A DNA stretch of 10,296 nucleotides from Goniomonas avonlea (Eukaryota > Cryptophyceae > Goniomonadida > Goniomonadaceae), in NCBI GenBank assembly GCA_003573635.1, contig QUTJ01031195.1:1-10296 (forward strand), read 5' to 3'. Below, in pieces: positions 1 to 6,874 of the stretch (within the stretch, counting starts at the first letter, position 1; the number at the start of each line of letters is the position of its first letter). The position numbers and the translations under genes were made by a program. The notes beneath the pieces were generated by a model. The model saw only the letters and a program-made list of their open reading frames with translations, was not told where the DNA came from and did no database searches.

Positions 1-49
1 GAGGGGAGCAAGGGGAGCGAGGGAGGGGAGCGAGGGGAGCGAGAGAGCG
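1..49. repeat. Purine-rich GAGGGGAGC low-complexity repeat
   Basis: The first 49 bases are a degenerate array of a 9-base unit, GAGGGGAGC, with one AAGGGGAGC variant, one partial unit and a decayed last unit (GAGAGAGCG). The strand is almost pure purine. It continues off the left edge, so its full length is unknown. It lies inside the open + frame that leads into the cysteine-rich ORF1 remnant, where it would read as Glu/Gly/Ser/Arg-rich residues. It is more likely simple sequence at the left end of the element than coding sequence. Confidence 0.8.
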
Positions 50-277
50 CCATTGAGACACCCCCACGCCCGTTTGAAGGAAACCAGCGCGTGTGTTGTG
101 CTTGGGTCACAGGAACCGGAGAGTGTTGTACTCGAAACACCAGGTTCCCAGGCCATCTGTGCCTTCTGTGTCAGAAGGGCAACAAAATCGTCAAGTGCGC
201 AGCTTTGGTTGGCGACGAACAACGGCAGTGCATGCAGTGAACATCGTCAAAACGACGCAAAAATGAATGCAACGGCA

Positions 278-337
278 GTGAACGTCGTCAAAACAACTTA
301 CTGTTGGGTGAACGTTGTCAAAACAACTTACTGTTGG
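278..337 (+). repeat. 30-bp tandem duplication in ORF1 of copy A
   Basis: Two adjacent 30-base units (278-307 and 308-337) differ at a single base, C at 286 against T at 316. The unit is ten codons, so the duplication keeps frame and repeats the peptide VNVVKTTYCW. A 10-base block, AACGGCAGTG, also recurs 50 bases apart (221-230 and 271-280) just upstream, so this stretch has been through more than one slippage event. Copy B has a single copy of the corresponding segment. Confidence 0.95.
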
Positions 338-599
338 TTCCACCGGCACCGGGAACCCCCAACAGCAGCAAGCACACGGCTCTCCCAGAGGGAGGTCCCA
401 TTATCCCCAGGAAGCCAAGCCTCACCAGCCCAAGCTTCATATCAGCACAGCAAGTGCGATCACTGCGTGAAGGAAGACCCACGGAACAGACCAACTTACC
501 CAACACAACTGGCCACTCAACAGCAGCAGTGGAGCAGCTACTAGTCATGGTGACAGACCTGTTCGAGAGCCTGCCTCGACGCCAGCGAGACTAGGTGGA

Positions 600-1379
600 G
601 TGCAGGGCGACGAAGAACCAGCACCCAGCCCCCACAGTGAGTCAGAGTTCAAGCGGCTACGAAGTCGCCCAGTTCAGGCTCCATATGCAGGCAATGAGTC
701 CGCAGCCAACTCTGGCCAGGACCGGACCCATGCCACACGCTCAACTCGAACCCAGCCGGACACCACACAACCCACCGGTGGCAGAAGAAAGACTGGAGTC
801 CCCTCAAGCGAGGTCGGAAGACAGCACTTGCCTCCTCCATCCGGCCCACACCCGAGCTGCATTGCGACCAGGAAGGTCATCAGAGGGGACACCACTGGCA
901 TTCGTTGCAAAGGGCCAGCCTGCCAAGGGAAACATTACAAGGTGCACACGAAGTGCCTGGACTCACACCAGAAGGTGGGGTCTTTCCCCGCCGAGCTGGG
1001 CTTGGCATATTTTGCTGAAACAGGAGCTGCCTTCTATTGCCTTGAGTGTGTTGACGTCATGTGCGCGCCAGTGCTCTTCGAACAAGACGGGGGGTCCTCG
1101 TCTGAGGACGAGCATGCCGCCGCCGGTGTGCGGGACGAGTTCGAGGAGCACTGCAGCCACATGAGTGCCGAGTCAGCGGAAGCGCTGCGACGACGTGGTG
1201 ACCGACTTCACGCAGATGGCGAGGACCAATACCACCAATGCAGCTCACCAGTATTCGCGACGAACCCTCCCCTGCTCAGCACCCCGCGAGGAAGCTGGGG
1301 TTCAACACGGCCGACGCGCGCCAGATGGGGCAAGGCATCCGAGCATGAGCGCCCCCACCAGTGGCGGCACACACATTGA
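600..1379 (+). pseudogene. Gag/pol N-terminus of copy A with PHD-like zinc finger
   Basis: This frame-0 segment (260 codons) starts after the ORF1 stop at 592-594. It has no clear ATG; GTG at 600 is simply the first possible start. Residues 1-85 are Ser/Thr/Pro/Arg-rich. A Cys/His cluster lies at 858-1049: PSC, then IRCKGPACQGK, KVHTKC, a spacer containing FPAELG, and AFYCLEC. The spacing C-x4-C-x7-H-x2-C-(long)-C-x2-C resembles a PHD finger with an unusual first half. Copy B carries the same module with conserved residues, so it was functional in a common ancestor. A Ser/Glu/Asp-rich stretch (GGSSSEDE) follows, then GDRLHADGEDQ, which matches GDELRVDADDQ in copy B. The last ~40 codons probably read out of frame. 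The likely role is nucleic-acid or histone binding by the gag-like protein; this is inferred. Confidence 0.65.
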
Positions 1380-1900
1380 TTCGCTACCAAGCTCGCAAGG
1401 GTGGCATTGCGGTCCAACCTCCTCGGTCCATTACGCGTGATTTTGTTCGGCTTGCGGAGATGGTCAATTGGGACAACAGCAAGCCGAACAAAATCACACG
1501 TAAGTCCAAAAGTTTTCTCGCGCTGTTTCCTGTTGCCACCTCCACATGTTACCTGGACAACGACTCCGACGACGGGGGCGAGTTGAAAATCAAGCAATGC
1601 CGCAAGGCAGTCCCTCTCGAGAAGTGGACACCCGACGCCCTGCGCCAGTACATGAGCTCATTCAAGAAGCACGTGCGCCAGCAGCTCAATGCTGACCTGC
1701 TGAACTGTCTGGACCAGCTGTGCGAGTTTCTGGGGGTGCTCGACCGGCGCTACGGGCAACAAGGGACAGCTGCGGGCTTCCGAGCGCAAATCCATTTCTT
1801 CCTCATCATGATGGACGAGACCCAGCTGAGTGGCGACCTTGTGCTGGAGCTTCAGAGCACCATGCCGCCGCTCGCACCGTCGCGCCTGCCAGAGAGACAC
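1361..1900 (+). pseudogene. Gag-like core domain, copy A
   Basis: This frame-2 segment has the blocks NWDNSKPNKITRKSKSF, then LFP, DNDSDDGGELK, PLEKWTPDALRQYMSSFK, and AGFRAQIHFFLIMMDE. Copy B has matching blocks in the same order (NWDDTKATKVSRKSKGY, DDSNDGGEVK, PIEKWSEPDLRVYLSTYR, DGFKVQILFFQVM). The conserved order, mixed helical content and place just before the zinc knuckles fit a capsid-like gag domain, although I do not recognise a named family. The start of the segment (IRYQ...SITRDFVRLA) departs from copy B because of the quasi-palindrome at 1431-1503. The correct frame moves from 2 to 0 somewhere between about 1850 and 1920. Confidence 0.6.
1431..1503. repeat. 25-bp quasi-palindrome (inverted repeat) inside gag core
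   Basis: Bases 1431-1455 and 1479-1503 are reverse complements over 25 positions with one mismatch (1436 against 1498). The inner 19 pairs (1437-1455 with 1479-1497) are perfect, and the loop is 23 bases. The right arm encodes the conserved KPNKITRK block. The left arm encodes ITRDFVRLA, where copy B has the unrelated ITLEKLERHIAEL. The left arm is therefore most simply explained as a local inverted copy of the right arm, made by template switching. Confidence 0.9.
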
Positions 1901-2312
1901 GGCGGAGACAGTCGGAACAGCAGCACCCAAGGAGCAAATGTTCGGGCTCCCATGCCAGATCTGCGGGGCGCCATGGCACACACACAATGCTTGCAAGTAC
2001 TTTGAGAACGAGTTCAAGCCGGGGCGCCACTGCAACAGCCAGTGCCCTGGGGGCAACCGCAAGCCAGCCACACACTGGCTCAAAGACTGCCCTGACGCCC
2101 GGGGGGGGAAGGCGCCGGGCGCCTGGGTGACAAATTGTGAGAACCCATATTACATTCGGCCAACCGCCGGTCCAGGACGGCAGCCGAGACACCAGGAGCG
2201 AGTCGCGAGAGCGCACAGCCGCAAGCAACGACGCGCTCTGGCAACAAGAGAAAGGAGGAGGTGCGACCAACACGCACGACGGTGCCAACAACGGTGCCGA
2301 CAGGCCTCGTAG
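1830..2312 (+). pseudogene. Zinc-knuckle (nucleocapsid-like) segment, copy A
   Basis: Frame 0, likely meaningful from about 1905 (TAETVGTAAPKE). It carries a classic retroviral CCHC knuckle at 1953-1994 (C-x2-C-x4-H-x4-C: CQICGAPWHTHNAC), the linker KYFENEFKP, and a second knuckle at 2043-2090 (CPGGNRKPATHWLKDC). In copy B the second knuckle is CPGCNRHPANHWLKDC, with C-x2-C-x6-H-x4-C spacing; copy A has Gly for the second Cys and so probably lost this zinc site. Such knuckles bind element RNA in gag proteins. A basic, low-complexity tail follows (many Arg, Gln and His), ending at an in-frame TAG at 2310-2312, after which the same frame continues into the linker. A run of eight G at 2101-2108 lies just after the second knuckle. 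Confidence 0.8.
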
Positions 2313-2631
2313 GAGATCAATGCCATTAAAAAGTTTTTTTCACCTCGTGTTGTCGTCTCGTCGCCCCCAGCACCTGTTGAACTTGCACCGTGTTTGACTT
2401 GTAGCACCACGACGCAACCACCACAACAAACAAGAGCAAGAACCCCAAGTGCAATCACACACACCTGAGATGATGTCAGTCTCCAGAGCGAACACAGTGC
2501 AACTGCACGAGCCAGCTCTGCCGACACCGGAACCCCACCTGTCGGACCAACCAAGCGAGGGCAAGAAACTCACTAGCAAACAGCCTGTGGACGGAAACAC
2601 CACACAGCACACAAAACCGTGGATCGACTGA
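2313..2631 (+). pseudogene. Pro/Thr/Gln-rich linker between zinc knuckles and RT, copy A
   Basis: After the TAG at 2310 the same frame continues as EINAIKKFFSPRVV, then a Pro/Thr/Gln-rich stretch as far as about 2465. Copy B has QIQN-stop-IEAFLP at the equivalent place, each followed by a T-rich run (2334-2340 and 7926-7932), so the segment is homologous. From 2449 the polymerase frame (frame 1) is already open: a low-complexity stretch ends in KPWID, then an in-frame TGA at 2629-2631 and FPTDK. Copy B reads PWIERFPTDK there, so the TGA replaces an Arg codon (AGA in B). The segment probably is a flexible spacer; a protease motif (DTG/DSG) was looked for and not found. Confidence 0.45.
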
Positions 2632-3859
2632 TTCCCCACAGACAAAAGTGCGGTGTGGACACCGGAAGGGCAACTGCCCGCCAAGGTGTACCTACCGCCT
2701 CCACGCCCTGACGAACCGCGCGCGCCACCAGGCAAAGTGCTGGACCTGTACCACGACATGGGACCAGCAGCACAGCTCCACATCCCTCGATCTCGCAGAT
2801 TGGAGGCACAATGGGGGGGCAGAGCAAAAATGGTACGCGCCTTTCACGGCCGGTGGGCCGCCGAAGACAAGTACGTGACCGCATGCCGGTGAGCAGGCAG
2901 CACTCGGCCCGACCAGAAGTTCGACGCACAGGCCGCACGAGAAGAAGGGATGTCCGAGGACATCATACAACAACTGGTCGAGGGGGTCAGATATCCAACC
3001 CTCGAGACGCCCCAACCATACTACAGAGAGAACTACGGCAGCACGTTCGACTGCGTCCCCAAGTACTTTGAAGAGTTGACCCGACTGGTCAAAATGCACA
3101 AGCTACTCCCAGTTGTGAAGGTGCCGTGGATTGTGTCACCCACAGGGTTCGTAATCACGAAAGTTCGTAATCACGAAAGGGGGTGAGAAAGTGCGGTTAG
3201 TCACCGACCACACAGCAAGCTTGCTGAACGGGTCGGTCACAACTCCTAAGGCGGTCCTACCTACGCTAGAGACAGCCGCAGCACAGGCCTCAAAGGGATG
3301 GTACATGATGAAAGGCACTTTCAAAGACATGTTCTTGTCTTTCGAACTCGACCCGGCCACGTACACGTACAGCGGCTTCCGTGACTCAATCAAGGGGCAG
3401 TACTACCTGGGCACCAGGGTCTGGTTCGGTAACAAGGCGTCCCCTTGGCTCTGTAGCCAATTTACAGACGAATTATTCAGACACGCCAGGCAATTCGCCA
3501 GCCCCGAACACGCGCCCGACGGCCCTCCACTCGGCCGCTGGGTGTGGCTGAACAAGACGGAAAAGTGGGGCCTAGTAATCTACGTGGACGACTGTCTACT
3601 ACTAGGAGAGACGCCAGAACTGCGAAGAGCTGTACGAGTTCATCGAACACAATGCAGCGATCATGGGACTTCTGCTAAACCCCGAAAATTAAGAGGGACC
3701 TGCGAAGGCACTGGAGTTTGTTGGAATGGAGCTGCCTGAAGCGCGAGCAGACAAACTCAGGACGCGGGTACAGGCCTTCATTGACGATTACGAAAAGGCA
3801 GGGCAAGCGCCCTTGGACGCCGTGCGCTCGCTCACAGGGAGACTCACGTGGCTGCAGCG
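2632..3859 (+). pseudogene. Reverse transcriptase, copy A (broken)
   Basis: The fingers lie in frame 1 (2632-3186), with an in-frame TGA at 2890-2892 where copy B has Lys. A 16-bp tandem duplication (3148-3179) then shifts the frame. Frame 2 (3187 to about 3625) holds the nucleotide-binding block KVRLVTDH, motif A as GTFKDMF (3314-3334), motif B as FGNKASPW and motif C as YVDD (3581-3592). A further shift puts motif D (GLLLNP) and motif E (ALEFVGME) in frame 0, with a TAA at 3690-3692 and a TGA at 3861-3863. Copy B has GDFKDMF at motif A, so the usual catalytic Asp is Thr here. Copy A also lacks about 25 bases after the motif E GME that copy B retains. The original enzyme would copy the element RNA into DNA. 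Family membership is secure from motif order; activity in this copy is excluded. Confidence 0.85.
3148..3179 (+). repeat. 16-bp tandem duplication that frameshifts the RT of copy A
   Basis: Bases 3148-3163 and 3164-3179 are identical 16-mers. Sixteen is not a multiple of three, so the duplication moves the reading frame from 1 to 2. If one unit is ignored, the sequence runs straight from the fingers into the KVRLVTDH block. This makes it the direct cause of the break at this point. Confidence 0.95.
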
Positions 3860-4542
3860 GTGAACCCAGCGGGGTACTCGTTTGTCGCTTACCTCTGGAG
3901 CGCGGTGGCAGAACAGGAGCTGAGCGGCACGAGCAAACGGTGCAAGGCAGCAGTGAATCTAGCAGCCCATGTATGGGACGATCTCCGCTGGTGGGTTACT
4001 ACCCTACGACACCCCCTTCAGTGACAGCTACACGAAAGAGCAAACGGCAAGCTCGGACCCTTCTGGAAGGGAGAGGTTGACGAAGCAGACGTTTTCGTGG
4101 GCTCAGACGCGTCGACATGGGGATGGGGCATTTGCATATACAACAACAAAGAAACATACCTCAAGGCCACGGCGGAGGTGTTGGACAACAAAGGAGAGAA
4201 GGACCTCCACAGGTGGCTCGACCACCACATTAACTGAGGCGCCAGTGCGGGAAGTGGCCACGGCACATGAAGAGCCAGCACATCAACTTCCTGGAGCTCT
4301 CCACCGTGTTAACCACTTTCCGATGGTTCGCCGAACGGTGGAGAGGCAAACACGTGCACTTCACAGTCAACAACACAACAGCCATCGTGTACGCACACAA
4401 AGGCTACGGCAAACACAACTATTTGGCAGTGCTCGCACGCCGATTCAAGATGATGTGTGTTAATTACAACATCGAAGTAGCCTTCGAGTACATTCAGTCC
4501 AAACACAACCGTGTACCGACTGGACATCTCGGGGTGAAATGA
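3860..4542 (+). pseudogene. RT-RNase H tether and RNase H, copy A (broken)
   Basis: Frame 2 resumes at 3860 with VNPAGYSFVAYLW, shared with copy B, and reaches VWDDLRWW (3971-3994), a tether typical of DIRS-type polymerases. An in-frame TGA lies at 4022-4024. RNase H follows: the first catalytic Asp is in GSDASTWGWG (Asp at 4106-4108), and the frame ends at a TGA at 4235-4237. Frame 1 then continues with RHMKSQHINFLELST, which supplies the conserved Glu, and HFTVNNTTA at about 4357-4380. Most relatives have Asp-Asn where this has Asn-Asn, so the third catalytic Asp (4369-4371) is probably lost. A one-base deletion near 4517 pushes the last catalytic block, DWTSRG, into another frame. The enzyme normally degrades the RNA strand of the hybrid. 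Copy B retains only parts of it. Confidence 0.8.
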
Positions 4543-4960
4543 GAGTGTCAACGGAAGAGTGGCAGCGCTTGACCCTTAAGAGTTCGACAAGTGGAATAAC
4601 GAACTCGGTCCATTCTGGGCAGATGCGATGGCACAAGTGGGCGGTGGGAACGCCTTACTCCCCCGCTACTTCGACCCCAGCAACAGCTACTACAAACAGG
4701 ACCTGAGGGGACGGAAAATTTGGTGCAACCCCTGTGGTCCCAAATGTACCCAGCGATGGAATACTTCCTCACACAGAAGGCGCGGCGTCTGCTTGACACG
4801 CACGCGGCCTTCTTGGTACCTCACTTCGAGGGCCCGGAGTGGCGATGGGTAACCAAAGAGTTCGACGTGGTTCACACCTACCCACGCTACTCTACGAAAC
4901 TCTTTCGCACCAAAGACCTGTCCGCTCACGACCCAGACATTACACCATTGAAACTTGCTG
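4518..4960 (+). pseudogene. Post-RNase H DIRS-type domain, copy A
   Basis: The domain starts at DWTSRG (frame 0) and EEWQR, then moves to frame 2 with a TAA at 4577-4579, followed by FDKWNNELGPFWADAM and LLPRYFDPSN. It reaches KIWCNP at about 4719-4735, where a one-base shift moves it to frame 1: LWSQMYPAMEYF, AAFLVPHFEGPEW and TYPRYSTKLFR. The layout of an aspartate-containing block, then Asn-Pro-(Pro)-Trp, then a hydrophobic strand before Trp, resembles the region that follows RNase H in DIRS-like elements. Its biochemical role is not established here. Copy B has matching blocks but lacks about 100 bases around the NP-W part. In DIRS elements this region is normally followed by a tyrosine recombinase, which is absent here. 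Confidence 0.6.
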
Positions 4961-5285
4961 CCGCACCTGCTTGGCCCACTGTTCTTTTGCTGTTGAAGGG
5001 GTTTCCGCGTACTGAAGCCCTGGCGCAGACAGGACCACCCCCGCCACACGCTAGAAACGCAAGCTGCAGGGTTGTGCGACCGGTGCAAAGGGACAGCTCA
5101 TGTGCGACGAATGCAGTGCGAAATACCACCGCGCCTGCATCAACATGAGTGAGCACACTTTCTCCCTAGGCGTAGGGTTCACGTGTGGCCCTTGCCGTGT
5201 ACTGAGGCTCGACACCCCACCGCGGCTGGACGGCCGACACACACTCGGAACTCACAACCCTCATGGACAAGGCCAACGCAATTAA
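4961..5285 (+). pseudogene. C-terminal PHD finger of copy A
   Basis: A C4HC3 pattern can be read across one frame change. LCDRCKG is in frame 2 (from 5072), and QLMCDECSAKYHRAC, then GFTCGPCR, are in frame 0 (5094 to about 5192). The spacing C-x2-C-x5-C-x2-C-x4-H-x2-C-(long)-C-x2-C matches a PHD finger, with the Cys-Pro-Cys-type last pair CGPC. A Pro-rich spacer separates it from the domain before. After the finger the frame runs to a TAA at 5283-5285. PHD fingers usually bind histone H3 tails, so a role in chromatin targeting is possible; this is inference. It could instead belong to the 5' part of the next copy, since the gap to copy B is short, and copy B's own 3' end is not in the window to settle it. 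Confidence 0.6.
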
Positions 5286-5409
5286 CCTGTGTTAACCCCA
5301 AACTCCCACTGTCAGTCAGACACATCAGCACGATGCAGCAACATGGTGTAAGATGACACCCCGTTCATCGCCACCCGAGACATATTCAGGCTGGACCTCC
5401 ATTTTATCG
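5286..5409. other. Spacer between the two copies, no recognisable feature
   Basis: About 124 bases separate the last reading frame of copy A from the first sequence that resembles ORF1 of copy B. I see no inverted or direct terminal repeat, no promoter-like motif that I would defend, and no open frame with recognisable content. A short near-palindrome, TTAACCTGTGTTAA (5282-5295), sits at the left end. Confidence 0.4.
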
Positions 5410-5895
5410 GGGTCATGCAAAACAGGGAATTGAGTGCGACAAAGTGGGTCCTGACAGCACGACTCGCAACGGGCTACGCATTCAAGATATCAAACTGGCA
5501 GACGGAAATGGGCCGGCCAGCGACGTTGCAAGGTGAATGTAGGAGCGGAGTCCGAGTTCTGTTGGTTCCACCGTCACTGCAGCTCATTTGTCAGTGAAGT
5601 TTCACTTGAAGGTTTTCAGCAGGAAGGAGCCGCAGACCTACAGCCTCCTGCATCGAGCCAAGGTTCAGCCAGCAGTCTCCCGCCTGCCTCAGCACCTCCG
5701 TGGGCTCAAAGTGTCCAGCGACTCGCAATAATCTTGCACATAGGACCACCCAGAGCTGACCAGAGAGCAAAACCAGCGCCTCCAGCACCTCCTGCACCTT
5801 CTCAGGACTTGGAAGTCCTTGACCGTCTTACTCGACTTGAAGACAGTGTTCTTCGCCTTACGTCCCTTGTCGGAGCACTCTTGGAACACCAATGA
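5401..5895 (+). pseudogene. ORF1 of copy B: CWFHRHC motif and leucine-rich coil
   Basis: Frame 1 reads SCKTGN, then in-frame TGAs at 5431 and 5449, then an open stretch to the TGA at 5893-5895. CKTGN and a nearby IEC in another frame recall the CQKGNKIVKC block of copy A. The open part has RCKVNVGAESEFCWFHRHC (about 5524-5580), a Pro/Ala/Ser-rich middle (PAPPAPPAPSQ), and a C-terminal amphipathic stretch, DLEVLDRLTRLEDSVLRLTS, followed by a hydrophobic end. The heptad-like leucines suggest a coiled coil, as found in the ORF1 proteins of many retroelements. No ATG precedes the motif in this frame; GTG at 5533 is merely a possible start. The TGA overlaps the ATG of the next frame (ATGA at 5892-5895). 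Confidence 0.55.
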
Positions 5896-6587
5896 GCGCG
5901 TCCGTGAAAGACTCCAGTGGCAGCGACAGCTCCGCACCTGAAAATTTGCCAGCTTCACCCGACCTGCTAACCAGGGTTACTCAGAGAGCTGGCTACGATC
6001 CCCAACTGTTGACCGACTGTATTTCTCAACTCGAGGAACAATTGGAGCAACAACGAAAACAACTGCAACAAGTGAACCTAGGCCAGACCGGCCCTCTCCC
6101 GCCAGACAACGTGGCTGCCAGTTCAGACCATCAAAAAGAAAACTCTCCACCGGTGAAGGACTTCGCCCCTGCCACCCCAGTGTTGGACGTGGGCACTTGC
6201 CTCCTGCACCAGGCCGTGGTTCCGTCGTGCGTGGCGAACCACAAACAGCTACGGGGAGGTCAAGGACTGTTCTGTCAAGGGCCCATATGTCAAGGCAAAT
6301 GCTTGCGAGTGCACACCAGGTGTCTGTCAGGGCGGCAGAAGGTGACACAGTTTCCGGCAGAACTGGGGCAAGCGTTTTACCTGGGTCAAGGAGAAGCCTT
6401 CTACTGCCTTGAATGCACAAATGAGCTCTGAGCGTCGGGGGCCGCCATGCCTGAGAAGGTCATGTTCGAGGGAGGTGGTGACTCCTCTTCCGAGCTAGGA
6501 GTGGAAGCCGAGGACCCGACAGCCCGTCCTCAGAGGTTCGACAGTGGGGCGACGAGCTCCGTGTGGATGCAGATGATCAATCCTTGA
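5892..6587 (+). pseudogene. Gag/pol N-terminus of copy B with coiled coil and PHD-like finger
   Basis: The frame starts at the ATG that overlaps the ORF1 stop by four bases. Residues 39-61 (LLTDCISQLEEQLEQQRKQL) form a likely coiled coil. The Cys/His module follows at about 6226-6420: PSCVAN, LFCQGPICQGK, RVHTRC, FPAELGQAFY and AFYCLEC. It matches copy A residue for residue at the metal-binding positions. A TGA at 6429-6431 interrupts the frame, but the same frame continues as MPEKVMFEGGGDSSSE, which matches VLFEQDGGSSSEDE of copy A, so the stop is a lesion. A frameshift near 6530-6545 then moves the reading to frame 2 (GDELRVDADDQSLTAEQR). The module probably binds chromatin or nucleic acid; that is inference from the PHD-like spacing. 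Confidence 0.65.
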
Positions 6588-6874
6588 CCGCCGAGCAGCG
6601 GATTCAGGCTCTGCAACAGGAGCTGCATGTCAAGGACGAACTGATTCGCCGCCAGAACGCCGCAGTCACGGCTCAGCTGACCGCCAGGGAGCAGCCAACC
6701 AAAGTGCACGCACCTCCCAAGTCAATTTCCGTTTCCTCATTTCCGTTTCCTCAAGTGCACAGGTGCCCTCGCACTCTGACAAGCAGACCGCCGAGCTCTC
6801 GCCAAGGTTCCTCCACCCGTCGCAGCCCACTCGTCGCTGAGGCACCAAGCCAGCCGAGTTGGGGTCGGTCCTGA
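6540..6874 (+). pseudogene. Coiled-coil segment upstream of the gag core, copy B
   Basis: Frame 2 encodes GDELRVDADDQSL, then TAEQRIQALQQELHVKDELI, which has a heptad pattern of hydrophobic residues and many charged residues, so a coiled coil is likely. Such helices often drive multimerisation of gag-like or ORF1 proteins. A Ser/Pro-rich tail follows (SFPFPQV, RPPSSRQGSS), part of which is made by the 14-bp tandem duplication at 6725-6752 and is therefore probably out of the original frame. Copy A retains only a weak equivalent (GDRLHADGEDQ at about 1197-1230). Confidence 0.5.
6725..6752 (+). repeat. 14-bp perfect tandem duplication, copy B
   Basis: Bases 6725-6738 and 6739-6752 are identical (ATTTCCGTTTCCTC). 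The length is not a multiple of three, so it contributes to the frame change between the coiled-coil segment (frame 2) and the gag core (frame 0). At least one more indel is needed to account for the full shift. Confidence 0.95.

Larger units (their letters stand above)
1..594 (+). pseudogene. ORF1 remnant of copy A: Cys-rich segment and CWFHRH motif
   Basis: Three overlapping frames cover this stretch. Frame 1 is open from base 1 to a TGA at 238-240 and is cysteine-rich: VCCAW, GECC, then CLLCQKGNKIVKC, which looks like the start of a PHD-type finger (C-x2-C-x8-C). Frame 2 (53-544) contains a YCWFHRH motif at about 329-349. The same motif occurs near the start of copy B as FCWFHRHC, and the DNA is nearly identical there, so it is a conserved part of the element. 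Frame 1 again (304-594) ends in LLVMVTDLFESL, at the place where copy B ends ORF1 with a leucine-rich coil. The likely original is a small zinc-binding protein with a C-terminal helix, upstream of the gag/pol frame. Frameshifts prevent a single reading. Function is unknown; nucleic-acid or chromatin binding is inference from the Cys/His pattern. Confidence 0.5.
1..5285 (+). mobile_element. Degenerate DIRS-like retrotransposon, copy A
   Basis: This is the left of two related retroelement copies. In order it holds an ORF1 remnant, a PHD-like finger (858-1049), a gag-like core (about 1437-1850), two zinc knuckles (1953-1994, 2043-2090), RT (YVDD at 3581-3592), the WDDLRWW tether (3974-3994), RNase H (about 4073-4540), a post-RNase H domain (about 4543-4920) and a C4HC3 PHD finger (about 5075-5200). 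The parts occupy different frames and are broken by stops. The tether, the RNase H style and the following NP-W block resemble DIRS-type retrotransposons; that assignment is inference. No terminal repeats, integrase or recombinase is seen, and both boundaries are estimates. The left end may lie outside the window. Confidence 0.8.

Noticed and set aside
1499-1508. Strong splice-donor-like sequence ACGTAAGTCC in copy A, also at 6950-6959 in copy B
   Set aside because: It encodes the conserved Arg-Lys-Ser in both copies and the conserved protein continues straight through, so it is coding sequence.
1720-2130. Overlapping + strand frame of 136 codons
   Set aside because: It overlaps the gag core and zinc-knuckle frames, which have counterparts in copy B; this frame has none.
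1806-2291. Long minus-strand open frame (161 codons) and similar ones at 2340-2783, 2692-3099 and 7741-8169
   Set aside because: They lie opposite conserved + strand domains, have no recognisable motif, and are not matched by a conserved minus-strand protein in the other copy. GC-rich sequence produces such frames by chance.
2313-2640. Retroviral-type aspartic protease between gag and RT
   Set aside because: No DTG or DSG motif with the expected hydrophobic neighbours was found in any + frame of either linker.
2629-2892. UGA read as selenocysteine or another amino acid in the RT frame
   Set aside because: The aligned copy B residues differ (Arg, Lys), neither fits Sec or Trp, and TAA and TAG stops and frameshifts are also present, so simple decay is the better explanation.
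5286-5409. Long terminal repeat or promoter region between the copies
   Set aside because: No repeat shared with the left edge or the right end was found, and no regulatory motif stood out.
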